From positions 37,696,699-37,760,698 of the forward strand of contig CM056377.1 in the NCBI GenBank assembly GCA_029718625.1: a stretch of 64,000 nt of DNA, given 5' to 3'. Of this stretch, positions 51,781-62,093 are shown in pieces. The position numbers and the translations under genes were made by a program. Position 1 is the first letter of the stretch, and each line of letters starts with the position of its first letter. This DNA is from Synaphobranchus kaupii (lineage: Eukaryota > Chordata > Actinopteri > Anguilliformes > Synaphobranchidae). The notes under the pieces were generated by a model. That model did not search any database, was not told the DNA's origin, and saw only the letters and a list, made by a program, of their open reading frames with translations.

Positions 51781-52007
51781 CTCTTTCCTCACAAATGGGC
51801 TGAGAGTCAGTTTGTGCAGGCCCATTTTCTCGGCACCGCTCAGCGCAGTTGTAATGAGGTCCGGTCTTCTCCCGATTTCTTGCTCCATCACCAGAGAGCC
51901 AGCGAGCAGATGCTACTGCGGCATCACCACACCAAACCTCTTAAAGATTTTAATTCAACCTTACACTCCCCTGAGGGCAGACTAACGGTTTACCAAACCA
52001 TTCCCAT
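51781..52007 (-). repeat. Inverted duplicate, copy B (partner at 49009-49211)
   Basis: Read on the minus strand it matches copy A with few substitutions plus one 24-base insertion. An open + frame crosses it (51754-52158), but the same sequence in copy A is not open in that frame, so coding is unlikely. Confidence 0.85.
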
Positions 52008-52639
52008 GTGTTCGCTAATAAGGAATGTGGCCACAAAAAAAATCACTTGCTTAATTTCAATCTGCGAGTATTTTGGAGAGGAAAACATTTGTGAGCATGA
52101 AGCAGATATTTCACTCTATGAAACACAGCGGCTCACTTGGCCTGCGGTTGAAGGTTGAGGGGTACACTTGTAAACATACCACCTACACTAATCCTCTTTG
52201 TTATTCTTATCCCCTTTTTTGGTAGGGAGATGGTTTCAAGAAGAAAGAAGTCAGATTTCCTTTTTACGGCAAAACATACACTGTTCCTTGAAGTATGAAG
52301 CGCTTTGTTTCCATTTTTATCCATGATTTTTAACTTATTGTGAAATCCAAAGTCCCACTTTGAGCCTTTTTAAAAGTTTTTTTTATTTTTAGCTATGGGA
52401 TGATTTGAAATTTTACTGCACAGAAACATTTTTCCATAAGATTAGACTACAGAACACAGCCCAGAAAGAGGCAAAGCAAAACTCAAACGCGGTTGGCTTT
52501 GTCAATATTCTCTGTAGTCGTGTGATGGGAACGAGATCATTTGTTTTAGGGTACACATTAGTGCTAACCTGGTGTGCAGCAGTACTACTGAATATATATG
52601 AATATAACTGTTCATAGAAATCCTTCTTCAGAAAAAATC

Positions 52640-53200
52640 TGTCTGGTTAAAAAAATAACACAAAGATTTATGCTTGGAAGGAATCCATGCACGGGTATGC
52701 TTACCAACTCATTCCAGCACCTCAGGGCAATATCACAAAAGTGGATGCCTCAAGACAAGTCCGGACTCCCTCTTTTCATGGGTGCCACTGACTGCATTCA
52801 CGTGCAGTTTACACGTAACATCAGCAAATAGTGCCATTTGTGGGAACTGGGACATATTTTATCAATTTAGATGTGGTTGCAGGGCAAAATATTGTGTAAC
52901 ATAGCAGACCTGGGTCTGCTCATGAGTCCTTCTTCCTGGCCAATTTCTGCAGGCTTTCAAATGGAGGACTATATTGAACGGGTGCCATACAATCCAAACT
53001 TCACAAGCAGTTTTTAATCATAGGATCTCAGTGGTGTGTGGGGCTATTGAGTGAACATTTGGAATGCTCAAAATGCATTTCAGATGTTTGGTCGGGTCAG
53101 GTAGTATGCTGCAATGCAATACGTTGACAGAGGGCTTCATTTGATGGTGACAGAGAACATACGCACTGCACATAAGAAAAAACATCCATGACAGTGGGCC
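52640..53200 (+). pseudogene. HARBI1-like (DDE_Tnp_4) transposase relic
   Basis: An open stretch at about 52740-52830 reads KSGLPLFMGATDCIHVQF. This matches the FPxVxGxIDCTHI motif around the first catalytic Asp of PIF/Harbinger transposases. About 260 bp on, another frame gives TFGMLKMHFRCLVGSGSMLQ (53053-53112), matching the conserved (A/T)FGxLKxRFRCL block that follows the catalytic Glu. The region between has stops and the middle catalytic Asp is not identifiable. It is therefore a decayed transposase, probably from a Harbinger element without recognisable ends here. Confidence 0.65.
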
Positions 53201-53702
53201 ACATGCTCAAAGCAAAGAAACCTGGCAGACATCCTAACTGGCCAGTGAAGTGAAACCTTTATCACCCCTTCAACCTATTAGAGTTATTACCACAGTCCAT
53301 TTGCCACCTGCAGTGTGGAGGAAAACTGGGTCTTTGCACTCTGTTTCAGAGGTTGGTTCAGCAGATTCACATTTATTCAAGCAATTGCAGGGGGTGAACA
53401 AACAGAGAGACATTGTCTCTAACCGCAAACCAGCTTCACCAAAGGACAAAAGAAAATCTATTTTACTGTTAGATCTATAAAATTTATGTATATCCTTTAT
53501 GTTTTCAGTGTCAGTTTTAACTTTGAACATTTGCATAAAGCATTATTATTGACTGGTTATACTTTTGCGATTGCGATAAGGCACAGTGGTTATAATCAAC
53601 GTGAAACAGACATGCGTGCAGTACTGTAAAAGAGCAGGAAGAGGAGTTGAGAATCGGTGGCAAGTTTCCAGCCCAGTGCTTCTTCACAGAACTTTAAATT
53701 AC

Positions 53703-54660
53703 TGAGACAGGTGTGTGCGGGTTGGACCCGTAATGCACGACTCAGAACACGGACGTAATAATAAATGCCCGCAAGGGCTTTATTATGGGGAAATCCAAAA
53801 ATCGTAGTCACACAAGCAAAGTTCATCCACAGAAAATCCAGCCAAAAAACCAAAGTATAGTACCGAGGGAGAAGGCAGTCTCGGAATCGGTACACCATGC
53901 ACAAGTTCAGAAACCAGAGTAGCTGTCAGCGGAGCAGAAGTACAATTCAGGGGTAAGCAGAGTTCGTAGGTCGTGGGACGTTGCAGGAGTCAGACCGAAG
54001 TCCTATCCGCGGGGCAGAGGTACAAACAGACAGCAGGCAAAACTCGTGGTCAAAAACAGGCAGTAGAAACGGTAGGCAGGCAGTAACAATGGTCAGTAAA
54101 CAGGCTTGGATCAATAACAAAAGTCAGACAATGGATAACGCTCAAAAGTGACAGTAGTAAACTAACAGGCAACAATTTCGCAAAGACAAGACATGAACAC
54201 TGAGCTTATATGCAGGTGTAGACAGGTGCAGACACTTAGCTTGAGAGCAGCATGCGAAGGGGAATCAGGTGTGGAAAGCTGACGAGGTAACAAGATAATT
54301 AGTAATCGTTAGTAATAAACCTATCCTGACCTAGCGTTAGTAAATTAGTAAATGACATGCACAAGAAACGTAAGGTAAACATGAACACATGGTTAGAGAG
54401 TTAGTATTACCCAATCCTGATCTAATGTTAGTAGATTAGTAAATAGACACGGGAAAATGAAACAATTAGGGAAGGCTGAGTGACAGCAAGAGAGAGAGGG
54501 AAAACAGCATGAATGCAAGGCTGCAGAAAAACACGGAAATATGTATGCTAAATAAACTGCATCGTAACATAAACAGAACACAAGCATGACAAGAACAGAA
54601 AAATAAACTGTGACAATAACTAAACATGAAACGTGGCATGAACATGGCAGAAACGTAACA
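53703..54660 (-). mobile_element. Solo LTR-like element with 5-bp target duplication
   Basis: A 958-bp unit bounded by tgagacagg at the left and gaaacgtaaca at the right (on the minus strand TGTTACG...CTGTCTCA, the TG...CA termini of LTRs). It is flanked by identical attac at 53698-53702 and 54661-54665. A 5-bp duplication fits Gypsy or similar LTR retrotransposons. No gag, pol or env reading frame is inside, so it appears to be a lone LTR left by recombination. Confidence 0.75.
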
Positions 54661-55285
54661 ATTACCTTGATATCGTAGTAGTTTTCCACATCCACAACCA
54701 TATATATAAGCACTGTTGATCCACGATTCTGTTCGGACACGATTCTCTCAATAAGCACCTGTCAATTGTGTCTTGCAGTTGATAGCTGCATTTGCATCCA
54801 CTAAAGAAGGCCTATATTGTTATGAGAAACAAAGAAGCAACATTTGCTCAAATCTGGAGCTCAACGCCAAGTACAAATTGCTGTGTGAGAGAATTTTGCA
54901 GAGCCTTACATTTCTTTCTGACAGATATTATAGTTTTATCAAAAGCTAGCTTCATAGTTCTGACACCAAATGGGTAAAAGAGGGAGCCTATGGCAGGGGA
55001 AGAAGTGCAGGGAGAAAGAGGCATCATATGTTGAGCATATGTAGTCGAAGGGTGTGACCCGTTCTAAAAGCAAAACGCTTGGTGACTTGATGGGAAAGGA
55101 GAAGCTCTTCTTATTCATTAATGGAGATGAGGTATGTGCAGCGGGTGGTCATCTGGAGTGACTTGTAAAACATGAAAGGGAAACTGTAGATTCTTACAAT
55201 ACACACACATTGTACAGAACCTTAGGTTCCTGTTTTACTGTACTCAGAAGTGAATTTCCTTTCCAACAGTTAATAAAATGCTTAA

Positions 55286-56109
55286 GGGCCCATCAATAGT
55301 AAAGAAATGCATGCAAATTTCCCATAGACTTCAATGCATTGTATCGTGGTTGGAGGTAATCCCCCCCCCCCCACCCCCAATCATATTTCATTATATAATT
55401 TTCATAATTGAAATTGCATAATTCTGTCTATTGAATTGCATAATTCTGTCTATTTTGAATGCAATTTACATGCAATAAATTACATGTACTGTATATATGT
55501 ACAGATGTTTTTTCAAATTTGTATTTTTTTTTTAACGTAATATCAATTTCGATCTTTATTTCTCGATCATTTAATGTTACCAGAACAACCTCCAGATGAC
55601 TAATTTAAACAAACAGTTATTGCAAATGACTACATGACTACATGACTATTATTACAAGGAAATGGAATTATAACAACTGAGTAGTGCATAACACTTATCA
55701 AATGGTTGTGATGCCATGTGAATTATTATGTGTAACTTTAAAGGCCGTTTTCTCAAAATGTCAAATTTGCATAACCTGCCGCAGCAAAACGAATGTTTCT
55801 CCATTACCGAACATCAGAATTGCACCAAATTTTGCACAGATACTCTATGATACATGATACATAGAATCATTTTTTGCTATCTTGCATACTTTTTAAATTA
55901 CAGCCTACTGTTTTTTGATTGGCTGCGGCCATTGCCAGGGCAACAGATTAATTCGCTCTATGGTTCAATGCGGAATTTACTGTACCACCTGATGAAGTTT
56001 CATGAAAATCCATTAAAGCATGACAGAGTTCCATTTGTTTTGCTGTAGAATCATTTTACATTGAAGTCTATGGGAAATTTGCATGCATTTCTTTACTGTT
56101 GATGGGCCC
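55286..56109. mobile_element. TTAA-flanked element with gggccc termini
   Basis: TTAA at 55282-55285, then gggcccatcaatagtaaaga. The right end is the complement (tctttactgttgatgggccc) followed by TTAA at 56110-56113. The TIRs extend about 55 bp, including aaatttcccatagacttcaa in both arms. At 824 bp there is no transposase ORF. The terminus differs from the aggg elements in this window, so it is a separate family with the same target. Confidence 0.85.
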
Positions 56110-56289
56110 TTAATACTCTATATTTAGCTTTGATTAGGCAGTCAGCACTAGTGCTCTACATCTTATCCTAGAACACAAAGTAACAAAAACAAAGAAAAAG
56201 GACCACCCATAGAGAGGCTAAGGGGCTAAAGAGCACTTAATATGCTTGTCTCATATGTACTGTGCACAGCAGATAGCAAGTAGCAAGAA

Positions 56290-56456
56290 CTATGGCACAC
56301 TATCCCTGTTTTTATGTTGATTTTATGTCTATTTTTCTTTTATTGCTCTGTTCTGTATTTTGTTTTGTTTTTTATTGTTGTGAAGCACTTTGGGCTGTAT
56401 TCTATGTATGAAAGGTGCTATACAAATAAAGCTTATTATTATTATTATTATTATTA
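56290..56456 (+). mobile_element. L2-like LINE 3' tail, 5'-truncated
   Basis: The sequence ttgtgaagcactttgggctg, then gaaaggtgctatacaaataa, then aagcttattattattatt is the typical 3' UTR end and short tandem tail of fish L2-group LINEs. It parallels the 3' end of the longer LINE at about 47120-47199. No coding part remains. Confidence 0.75.
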
Positions 56457-56773
56457 TGTCTTATAGGTGTATGTGTGAGCATACAACAACATATTAGTTC
56501 TTTAAAATGGCATTACACTTGCTATTCCTTATAGTAATGTACTGCAGTGACTCTGTTCCCTGAATCATTGATATTGTTAGTAATATTACTGCCTTCTTCA
56601 ATCCACCTCAAGGAAAATTTTGAATGCCATTACTGGTAGCATGACTCATAAAAAGGGAAATTGCACATTATATCCCGTTGTCTGATTGGTAGGTCAAATA
56701 ATAATCTTTGGCTCATTACTTCCTCTCCCCCCCCCCCATGAACCATATCATTCACTGAGTGTATACATTTTTA

Positions 56774-57450
56774 GCATTTAGCAGACATGCTCCTATCCAG
56801 CGCACCGTTTACATGCAATCCTGTAAGGAGAACTGATCGGAACCACTCGTAGAGACCAAAAGTAATAGAAATAACAGACAGAAAAGGGTCAATGTCCAGC
56901 AATCAGTGCAATACAGGTAAGGCAGGCTCGTAGTCAGTTCCAGGCAAGTGTCAATGTCCAGCGAACAGGGCAATGCAGAATGAGCAAAAGCGAAGTCCAG
57001 GAACCTCATGGGGTCAGAACTGGACACAGGAACGAGGAGCAGGCAGGACTATAACGCTGGAAAGTAATGAGACGCAAGCGCAGGGCACAAGACGATCTGG
57101 CACAGAACACAAAATACCAAACTAACGAAGAAACAACGAGGAGCAGGTGAGACGAAACGAATGAGAAATCACAATTCAGGCGCGGGGAAGCAGAGACACA
57201 AAATGGAGGGACAAAAGGGAAACACGGAATGGACAACCAGATAAAAAATGCAAATAAATGGAGAACAAGACTAGGACGGAGGTACGAGACGTGACACAAT
57301 CCATTCATACAGCTGGTTATTTACTGAAGCAATTCAGCTTAAGTACCTTGCTCAAGGGCGCAACAGTATTGCCCCATCTGGGATTCAAGCCTACAACCTC
57401 AGAGTTCCTAGCCCGGTTCCCTGACCATTAGGCTGAACTGCCAACCTCGT
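56774..57450 (+). repeat. Fish interspersed repeat, split by an LTR-like insertion
   Basis: 56774-56821 starts with catttagcagacatgctcct. After the insert, 57303 onward continues with acagctggttatttactgaa, then aagtaccttgctcaagggc and a ctacaacctcagagttcc block. Together these form the familiar teleost repeat (tttagcagacgct...accttgctcaaggg). The first part is also present at 7040-7197 and 60517-60645. Confidence 0.75.
56822..57296 (-). mobile_element. LTR-like element inserted in the fish repeat
   Basis: A 475-bp unit beginning tgtaaggag and ending gacgtgaca (TG...CA). It is flanked by caatcc on both sides (56816-56821 and 57297-57302). The duplicated bases belong to the interrupted host repeat, which resumes immediately after. 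The internal style, with repeated gtcaatgtccagcgaacagg-type words on +, resembles the other two LTR-like units. No coding domains. Confidence 0.65.
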
Positions 57451-58794
57451 TAGCAAAGGCATCAGATTATACTCTATGAAGTACACTTAAGGATAATGTC
57501 GATCCTAAGATGTGAATGACTAGTTCTGAAAACTCGTCGATTTACTTCTTTGTGAGATAAGAGGAACATCAGATCTAAATAGGCAATTCAGTTTGCTCAA
57601 GGACAAGTGAAAACTAAAAACAAATAATATTTTCTTTCTTTGATATTTGTTATTACAACTTGATGATGTTACCATTTAGCTGAAGCTGGTCCTCAGGAGT
57701 GGTGGCCTCAGAATATCAATTTAACACCTCGTCACTCGGCTAATTCATTGGAAAAAGAAGGACATATTGATTTGCAATCGGGTTAAATTTCCAAGTGATA
57801 TCTGATTTGCTGTTGTGTTTGGTTTGGCAGTAAAACAAAGTAGGAGTCAGCCCTCAGCTGTGCTGGGTTTCCCTCACGGCGAATATAATACACGGAAGTG
57901 TCCTTGTAAACATCAAAGAGGTGGCTCAGGAACAGACTTCACTTTTGGGTGCAGTTAAATAAATGTGTAGGTGGACAGCTCTTTTATTTTTAAATGCATG
58001 CTTGACCCAAAGTACGTCAAAGAGGAAATGGAGTGGAAGGTAAACAGAAATCGTTTGCCAAATGGCCGTTTTTCTAGTGCCAGAAGAAGACGGTAGCGGT
58101 AGAAGACCTTGAAGGACGTTTCTCATGCACACAGCTGCACCACGCAGGGACATATTTTTAGCAATATAACATTTATAGTGCTTCTTCAGTTGATGGATGT
58201 GGGGTCTTTAGGATGTCACGATGTGTTATTCACGCAGTGTTGATGTTTTTTTCAAGGAGGTTTACATTTCTGAAAGGGGAACGATTAATTTGATTGAGAC
58301 ATGTGGGTGTGTCCTGTCCGGAAACAGAATTGCTCCTTAGACATTAGAAGTGTTCTTTCCAACTAAAATGTTTAGTTAATATTTGTATTTTATTCTTAAA
58401 GGGGTGTTGTTCTGATCATAAAAACACACAGCAGTGGTGAATTTGTCATTGACCCATTTTAATTGAATCCCAATTATGCAGTAAATATGTTTTTGGTTCA
58501 TTGAAGGCTTTTCAGAGTTGCTGTGTACTTGTGTACATGCTAAGTAACCCTCCCCTACTTTTAATGGTGGGAATATTTAACTTAAAATCAACTGTAATAC
58601 AAGTGCACTGGACTTGCCAACACAATTACTCACATATATGTATAAAGTTCAGATTGTTTGTATGATACAGTCTGAAATTGTATATTGTGTGTATTATCCG
58701 CATTTTATGTTTACCCTGAACAGTTATGCAAAAGAAAATCATCTCGGGATGAGGCTATTAAACTTTGAAAAAAATGTGTTTGCCTTGTTCACAG

Positions 58795-58837
58795 GTACAG
58801 CATGGGAGAAATCAATACGACAGCTTGGCTTCGAAAG
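58795..58837 (+). CDS. piezo2: PIEZO2-type mechanosensitive channel, coding exon 4
   Basis: A 43-bp exon after ttcacag. It completes the Cys codon begun at 38423, encodes TAWEKSIRQLGFE, and stops two bases into the next codon at the donor gtaaga. Vertebrate PIEZO2 has a WEKxxRQxGFE motif directly after the Asn-Cys at this point, so the match confirms both family and exon order. In the protein this is the extracellular-loop-to-helix region of the first blade unit. No frameshift is seen. The next exon should start with one base completing Ser or Arg; it was not found before 64000. Confidence 0.93.
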
Positions 58838-60516
58838 GTAAGATGAGGATTCGTTTAAACAAGTCAGACTCTGAGCCTTTCTAACAAATCGAAGACCTAA
58901 GTGCAGTTGCTCAACTTTGTGAAGTTTTTACTTTGGTGTAAAAAGTCCAAGAGATACTGTAAGAGTGTAAGAGTAGAGAAGGAGAGATGTGACGATAATG
59001 AGTTTGAAATTCAAAACGTGCATTTGGGTATACCACACCTAAGATAAGACTACATTGATAATCATGTTGAAAGGTATAAAACAATGATTTAAAAGTTCAG
59101 GCATGGAATATAGGAGAGGCATACAAAAGCAGTGCTTCTTCAAAGTAGTTTACACCTGCGATATATTTTCAGGTGCATATTTCTTTTGTTCGAGACTGGA
59201 AGCACTTTTAGAGTAGTTCAATAACCGATTGAACTACGTCCATGAGCTTCTTAGATGCTTTTTCTGAGGCAGACTGCACATATTGTAACATGATACAGAA
59301 ATTGGCGGGCGGGAAGAGAGAAGGAAACATTATGACACTGTTTCAGATTGCCTTCATTTAAAGCTGCACAAAATCTAAACTTGGTATGTGGTAAACAAAG
59401 CATGACAGGAAATGCCCTCTACAGCAGCTCCACAGGTATAGCACGTGTTTTTAAATGAAAGTCCCGGGACCATAAGAGAAATGATCAGGAGTTTACTTTG
59501 ATCTGTTATCATGTTTCACGTCTGGTTGTGTTTGAACTTAATTTGAATCCATTGTAATTCTTGTCTATGAATAGTCTTTTGAAAGTTTTTTTTAAAATTA
59601 GTTCCAGAGAGTCTGTGAAAGCGTGTTTGTCACTTTAACAGCAGATTTATAAATTCCTGGTATTGTTATTCCAATAAGGCATTCTCCTCTGGGTTTTATT
59701 TTCTCAATGAAAAACACATTTTGCTTTTTAATACATCTGTGACACTGCTAAAGATTTGCAAAAAAAAAAGCAAAAACAAAATTTTAATTGCCATGTCTAT
59801 GCAATGTCATAACACTGCACTGTTAAAAAATGTTACATTTGGCAAGACTTGTGACTAGCTGACTCTGGAGCCATATACAAGCTCCTGCCCCCCTGGTTTG
59901 ATCTTCTGCCATGACACCCTCTGGGCTGAAATCCCTTCTCTATCTGTTACCTTCTCTGCTTTCTGCTTTCTCAATAAAGCAAACAATACAAAAGGAGGTT
60001 GGACTGTCTGCTCTCACAATTAATCGTTTGTCCAAGACAAAAGAAGCCTGTTTTTCTATTTCAATGTCTTTTTGAACTTTTGGAAACGCTGGATGTTTGT
60101 GGTTATCCTCTGGAACTTGGTTTGTTGTGCATTGCTGACAAATATGTTTGCTATTTGAATAGATTTCCTTATGTTTTTGCATATCACATCCTTCTGGGAT
60201 AAAGATACACTTTAAAATAATGAGTTTATTCTTTTTCTTTATATTCTGGACATATTTTTTATAATCCGGATAAATGACAACTCTAAAGTGTTGTGGTGAC
60301 TACTAGCAAGTAAATTTTCTCTGGCATTATGCCCTTTAATAACAGAATAATATATTACTTTTCCATTTATTTCATTTGTTTAGTAGATTTCCAGAGTCAA
60401 AGCGTTTATTACTCTAAAACTAAAAGTAAAGATACAAGGTTAAAGTTAGCTAGCAATATACAACACATTTAAAGGTGCACTATGTAGGATTTGTAGCAGT
60501 GCTGTGGTTCTGTGTT

Positions 60517-60645
60517 TACATTACATTACATTCATTTAGCAGACGCTTTTATCCGAAGCGACGTACAAGAAGTGCATACAGAGACGTCAGAACAGACAAG
60601 ACAAAGCACATCCTTCCCATAATGTAGCAGCTATGCCTAGTAGCC
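60517..60645 (+). repeat. Fish interspersed repeat (catttagcagacgctttta family), plus orientation
   Basis: A cattacattacattcattta start is followed by gcagacgcttttatccgaag, then gacaaagcacatccttccca and taatgtagcagctatgcc. The block order matches the minus-strand copy at 7040-7197. Just upstream, tttaaaggtgcactatgtag at 60471-60490 looks like one end of another TTAA-type element whose other end I could not find. Confidence 0.75.
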
Positions 60646-60990
60646 TAGTAGTCCTCCTCCATACTAAACCCCACCCATGCTTTGTTCTATATGCATGGTA
60701 ACAGTAAGTAGGCCATGCTATAATGATGAAATACTTTTGAAATCGTTTAGAAGTTCTCAGCTCCCCTACCACATCGACTTACAGGTAACTTACAGGTCCA
60801 ATAGAAAACACGGCAACTCCGCGTCACTTTTCAAACCCTTGTGACTAATGTGAGATAATAAAAGTAATGGTAGTGGTGACAATTAATTCATAGTTAGTTT
60901 ACACAGCTTGACTAATATGTTAACAGATATTCTATCATTCTCACATTTATAAAAAGCAGACTATTAAAATATATATAGAAAGAAAAGAAT

Positions 60991-62093
60991 TGTTACGACC
61001 CCGGAAAAGGACTGGACCCAAATGCACGACTCGAACATAGGAATGCCAATACTCAATATTTTATTTCTTGATCAGGGTAGTCCTGAGCAAGGGGAGAAGG
61101 CAAAAGGTGGTTAGAGTTCCAAGCCGGAACTGGACTTGACTAGACAGACAAACAGAGCGCGTAGCTCTAATAAATTATGCTTCTACCAGTACTCCTGAAG
61201 CATAGGGAGAACATAGAATACAGACAGTCCAGGTATGAGTCAGCAGAGGAGCCGCGGGAGCAGGAGAGGCCAGGGTAGGAGATGGAGACGGACAACCAGT
61301 AGGTGGAGCAGGGGAAGAGTGGGAGCGGGAGCAAGGTGGAGTGGAGTGGCAGATGGAGTGCAGGACAGTGGAGCGGAGTCCAGGCAGGATGCAGGCGTTG
61401 CAGCAGGGCAGCGGCAGTAGCGGCACAGCAATCAGCAGAGCGGCAGCAGCAACAGCAGTAGCAGAAGCGACAGCACATCAACAGCAACCGCAGCACTGGC
61501 AGTAGGCGGGCACCACCGCAGAGTGGTGGAACAGGAGCTCTGGCTGCATGCACACATGTCAGATGGATGGCGAGGAAACCGCAACACAGGCAGGGATAGC
61601 AAACAACTGCAGGTTGGCAGACTGAAGCAGTCAAAGTTAGTATAGCGAGACAGGGACAAATGAACAGCGGGAAATGCCGTTCCAGGCAGGAGCAGACTTC
61701 GACTTAGACAGTAGCAGGGCGAGTTAACGCCGGCACAGAACAAGACTTTAGTTTTACAACTAGACTGGATACTAGGACTCAAGACAAGACCAGAGGTTTC
61801 AGACAAAGAGCATTAACGAACTGGCCCAGGACAGAGAACACCGGGTGACTAAATGCAAACATTAATTGGTATCAATTAGGTGCCGCGTGCGAATGTATGC
61901 GAGTGTGATAAACAGAGCAGAGAGTGTGGAATGCATGCGAAACGGGGAAATGGGATAGGCTGAGAGAAGTGAAGTGAAACAGAGTGACACAAAGGGGAAA
62001 CCACGCCCAACCTGCAGCAAGGGGGAAACGGACTATGGAGAGACAGGGGGAAAGGGAAAACACGGGAAACAATAGGACGGGAGTGAGAACATC
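60991..62093 (-). mobile_element. LTR-like unit without clear target duplication
   Basis: It begins tgttacgaccccgg and ends gagtgagaacatca (TG...CA on either strand). Length is about 1.1 kb and the minus strand is pyrimidine-rich. It shares style with 53703-54660, including a gacccaaatgcacgactcg tract at 61015-61033 that resembles gacccgtaatgcacgactca there. Flanks (agaat and caaaa) do not match, so either the boundaries are slightly off or the duplication has been lost. No retroelement ORF. Confidence 0.5.

Larger units (their letters stand above)
38424..58794 (+). other. Intron 3 of the PIEZO2-type gene (20.4 kb)
   Basis: Donor gtgagt at 38424; acceptor ttcacag ending at 58794; phase 1. 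Apart from the listed mobile elements and duplicated segments, the stretches 38430-40760, 42000-42640, 47200-49000, 50380-51780 and 57460-58790 show only AT-rich DNA with short chance ORFs. Confidence 0.9.

Noticed and set aside
51754..52158. 134-codon + ORF across the inverted duplicate copy B
   Set aside because: The equivalent frame in copy A is not conserved as open and no domain is recognised, so it is best seen as a chance ORF.
61167..61806. Pyrimidine-rich minus-strand ORFs with many Pro, Leu, Cys and Ser
   Set aside because: They lie wholly in the LTR-like unit, and low-complexity composition explains the openness. No retroelement motif is seen.
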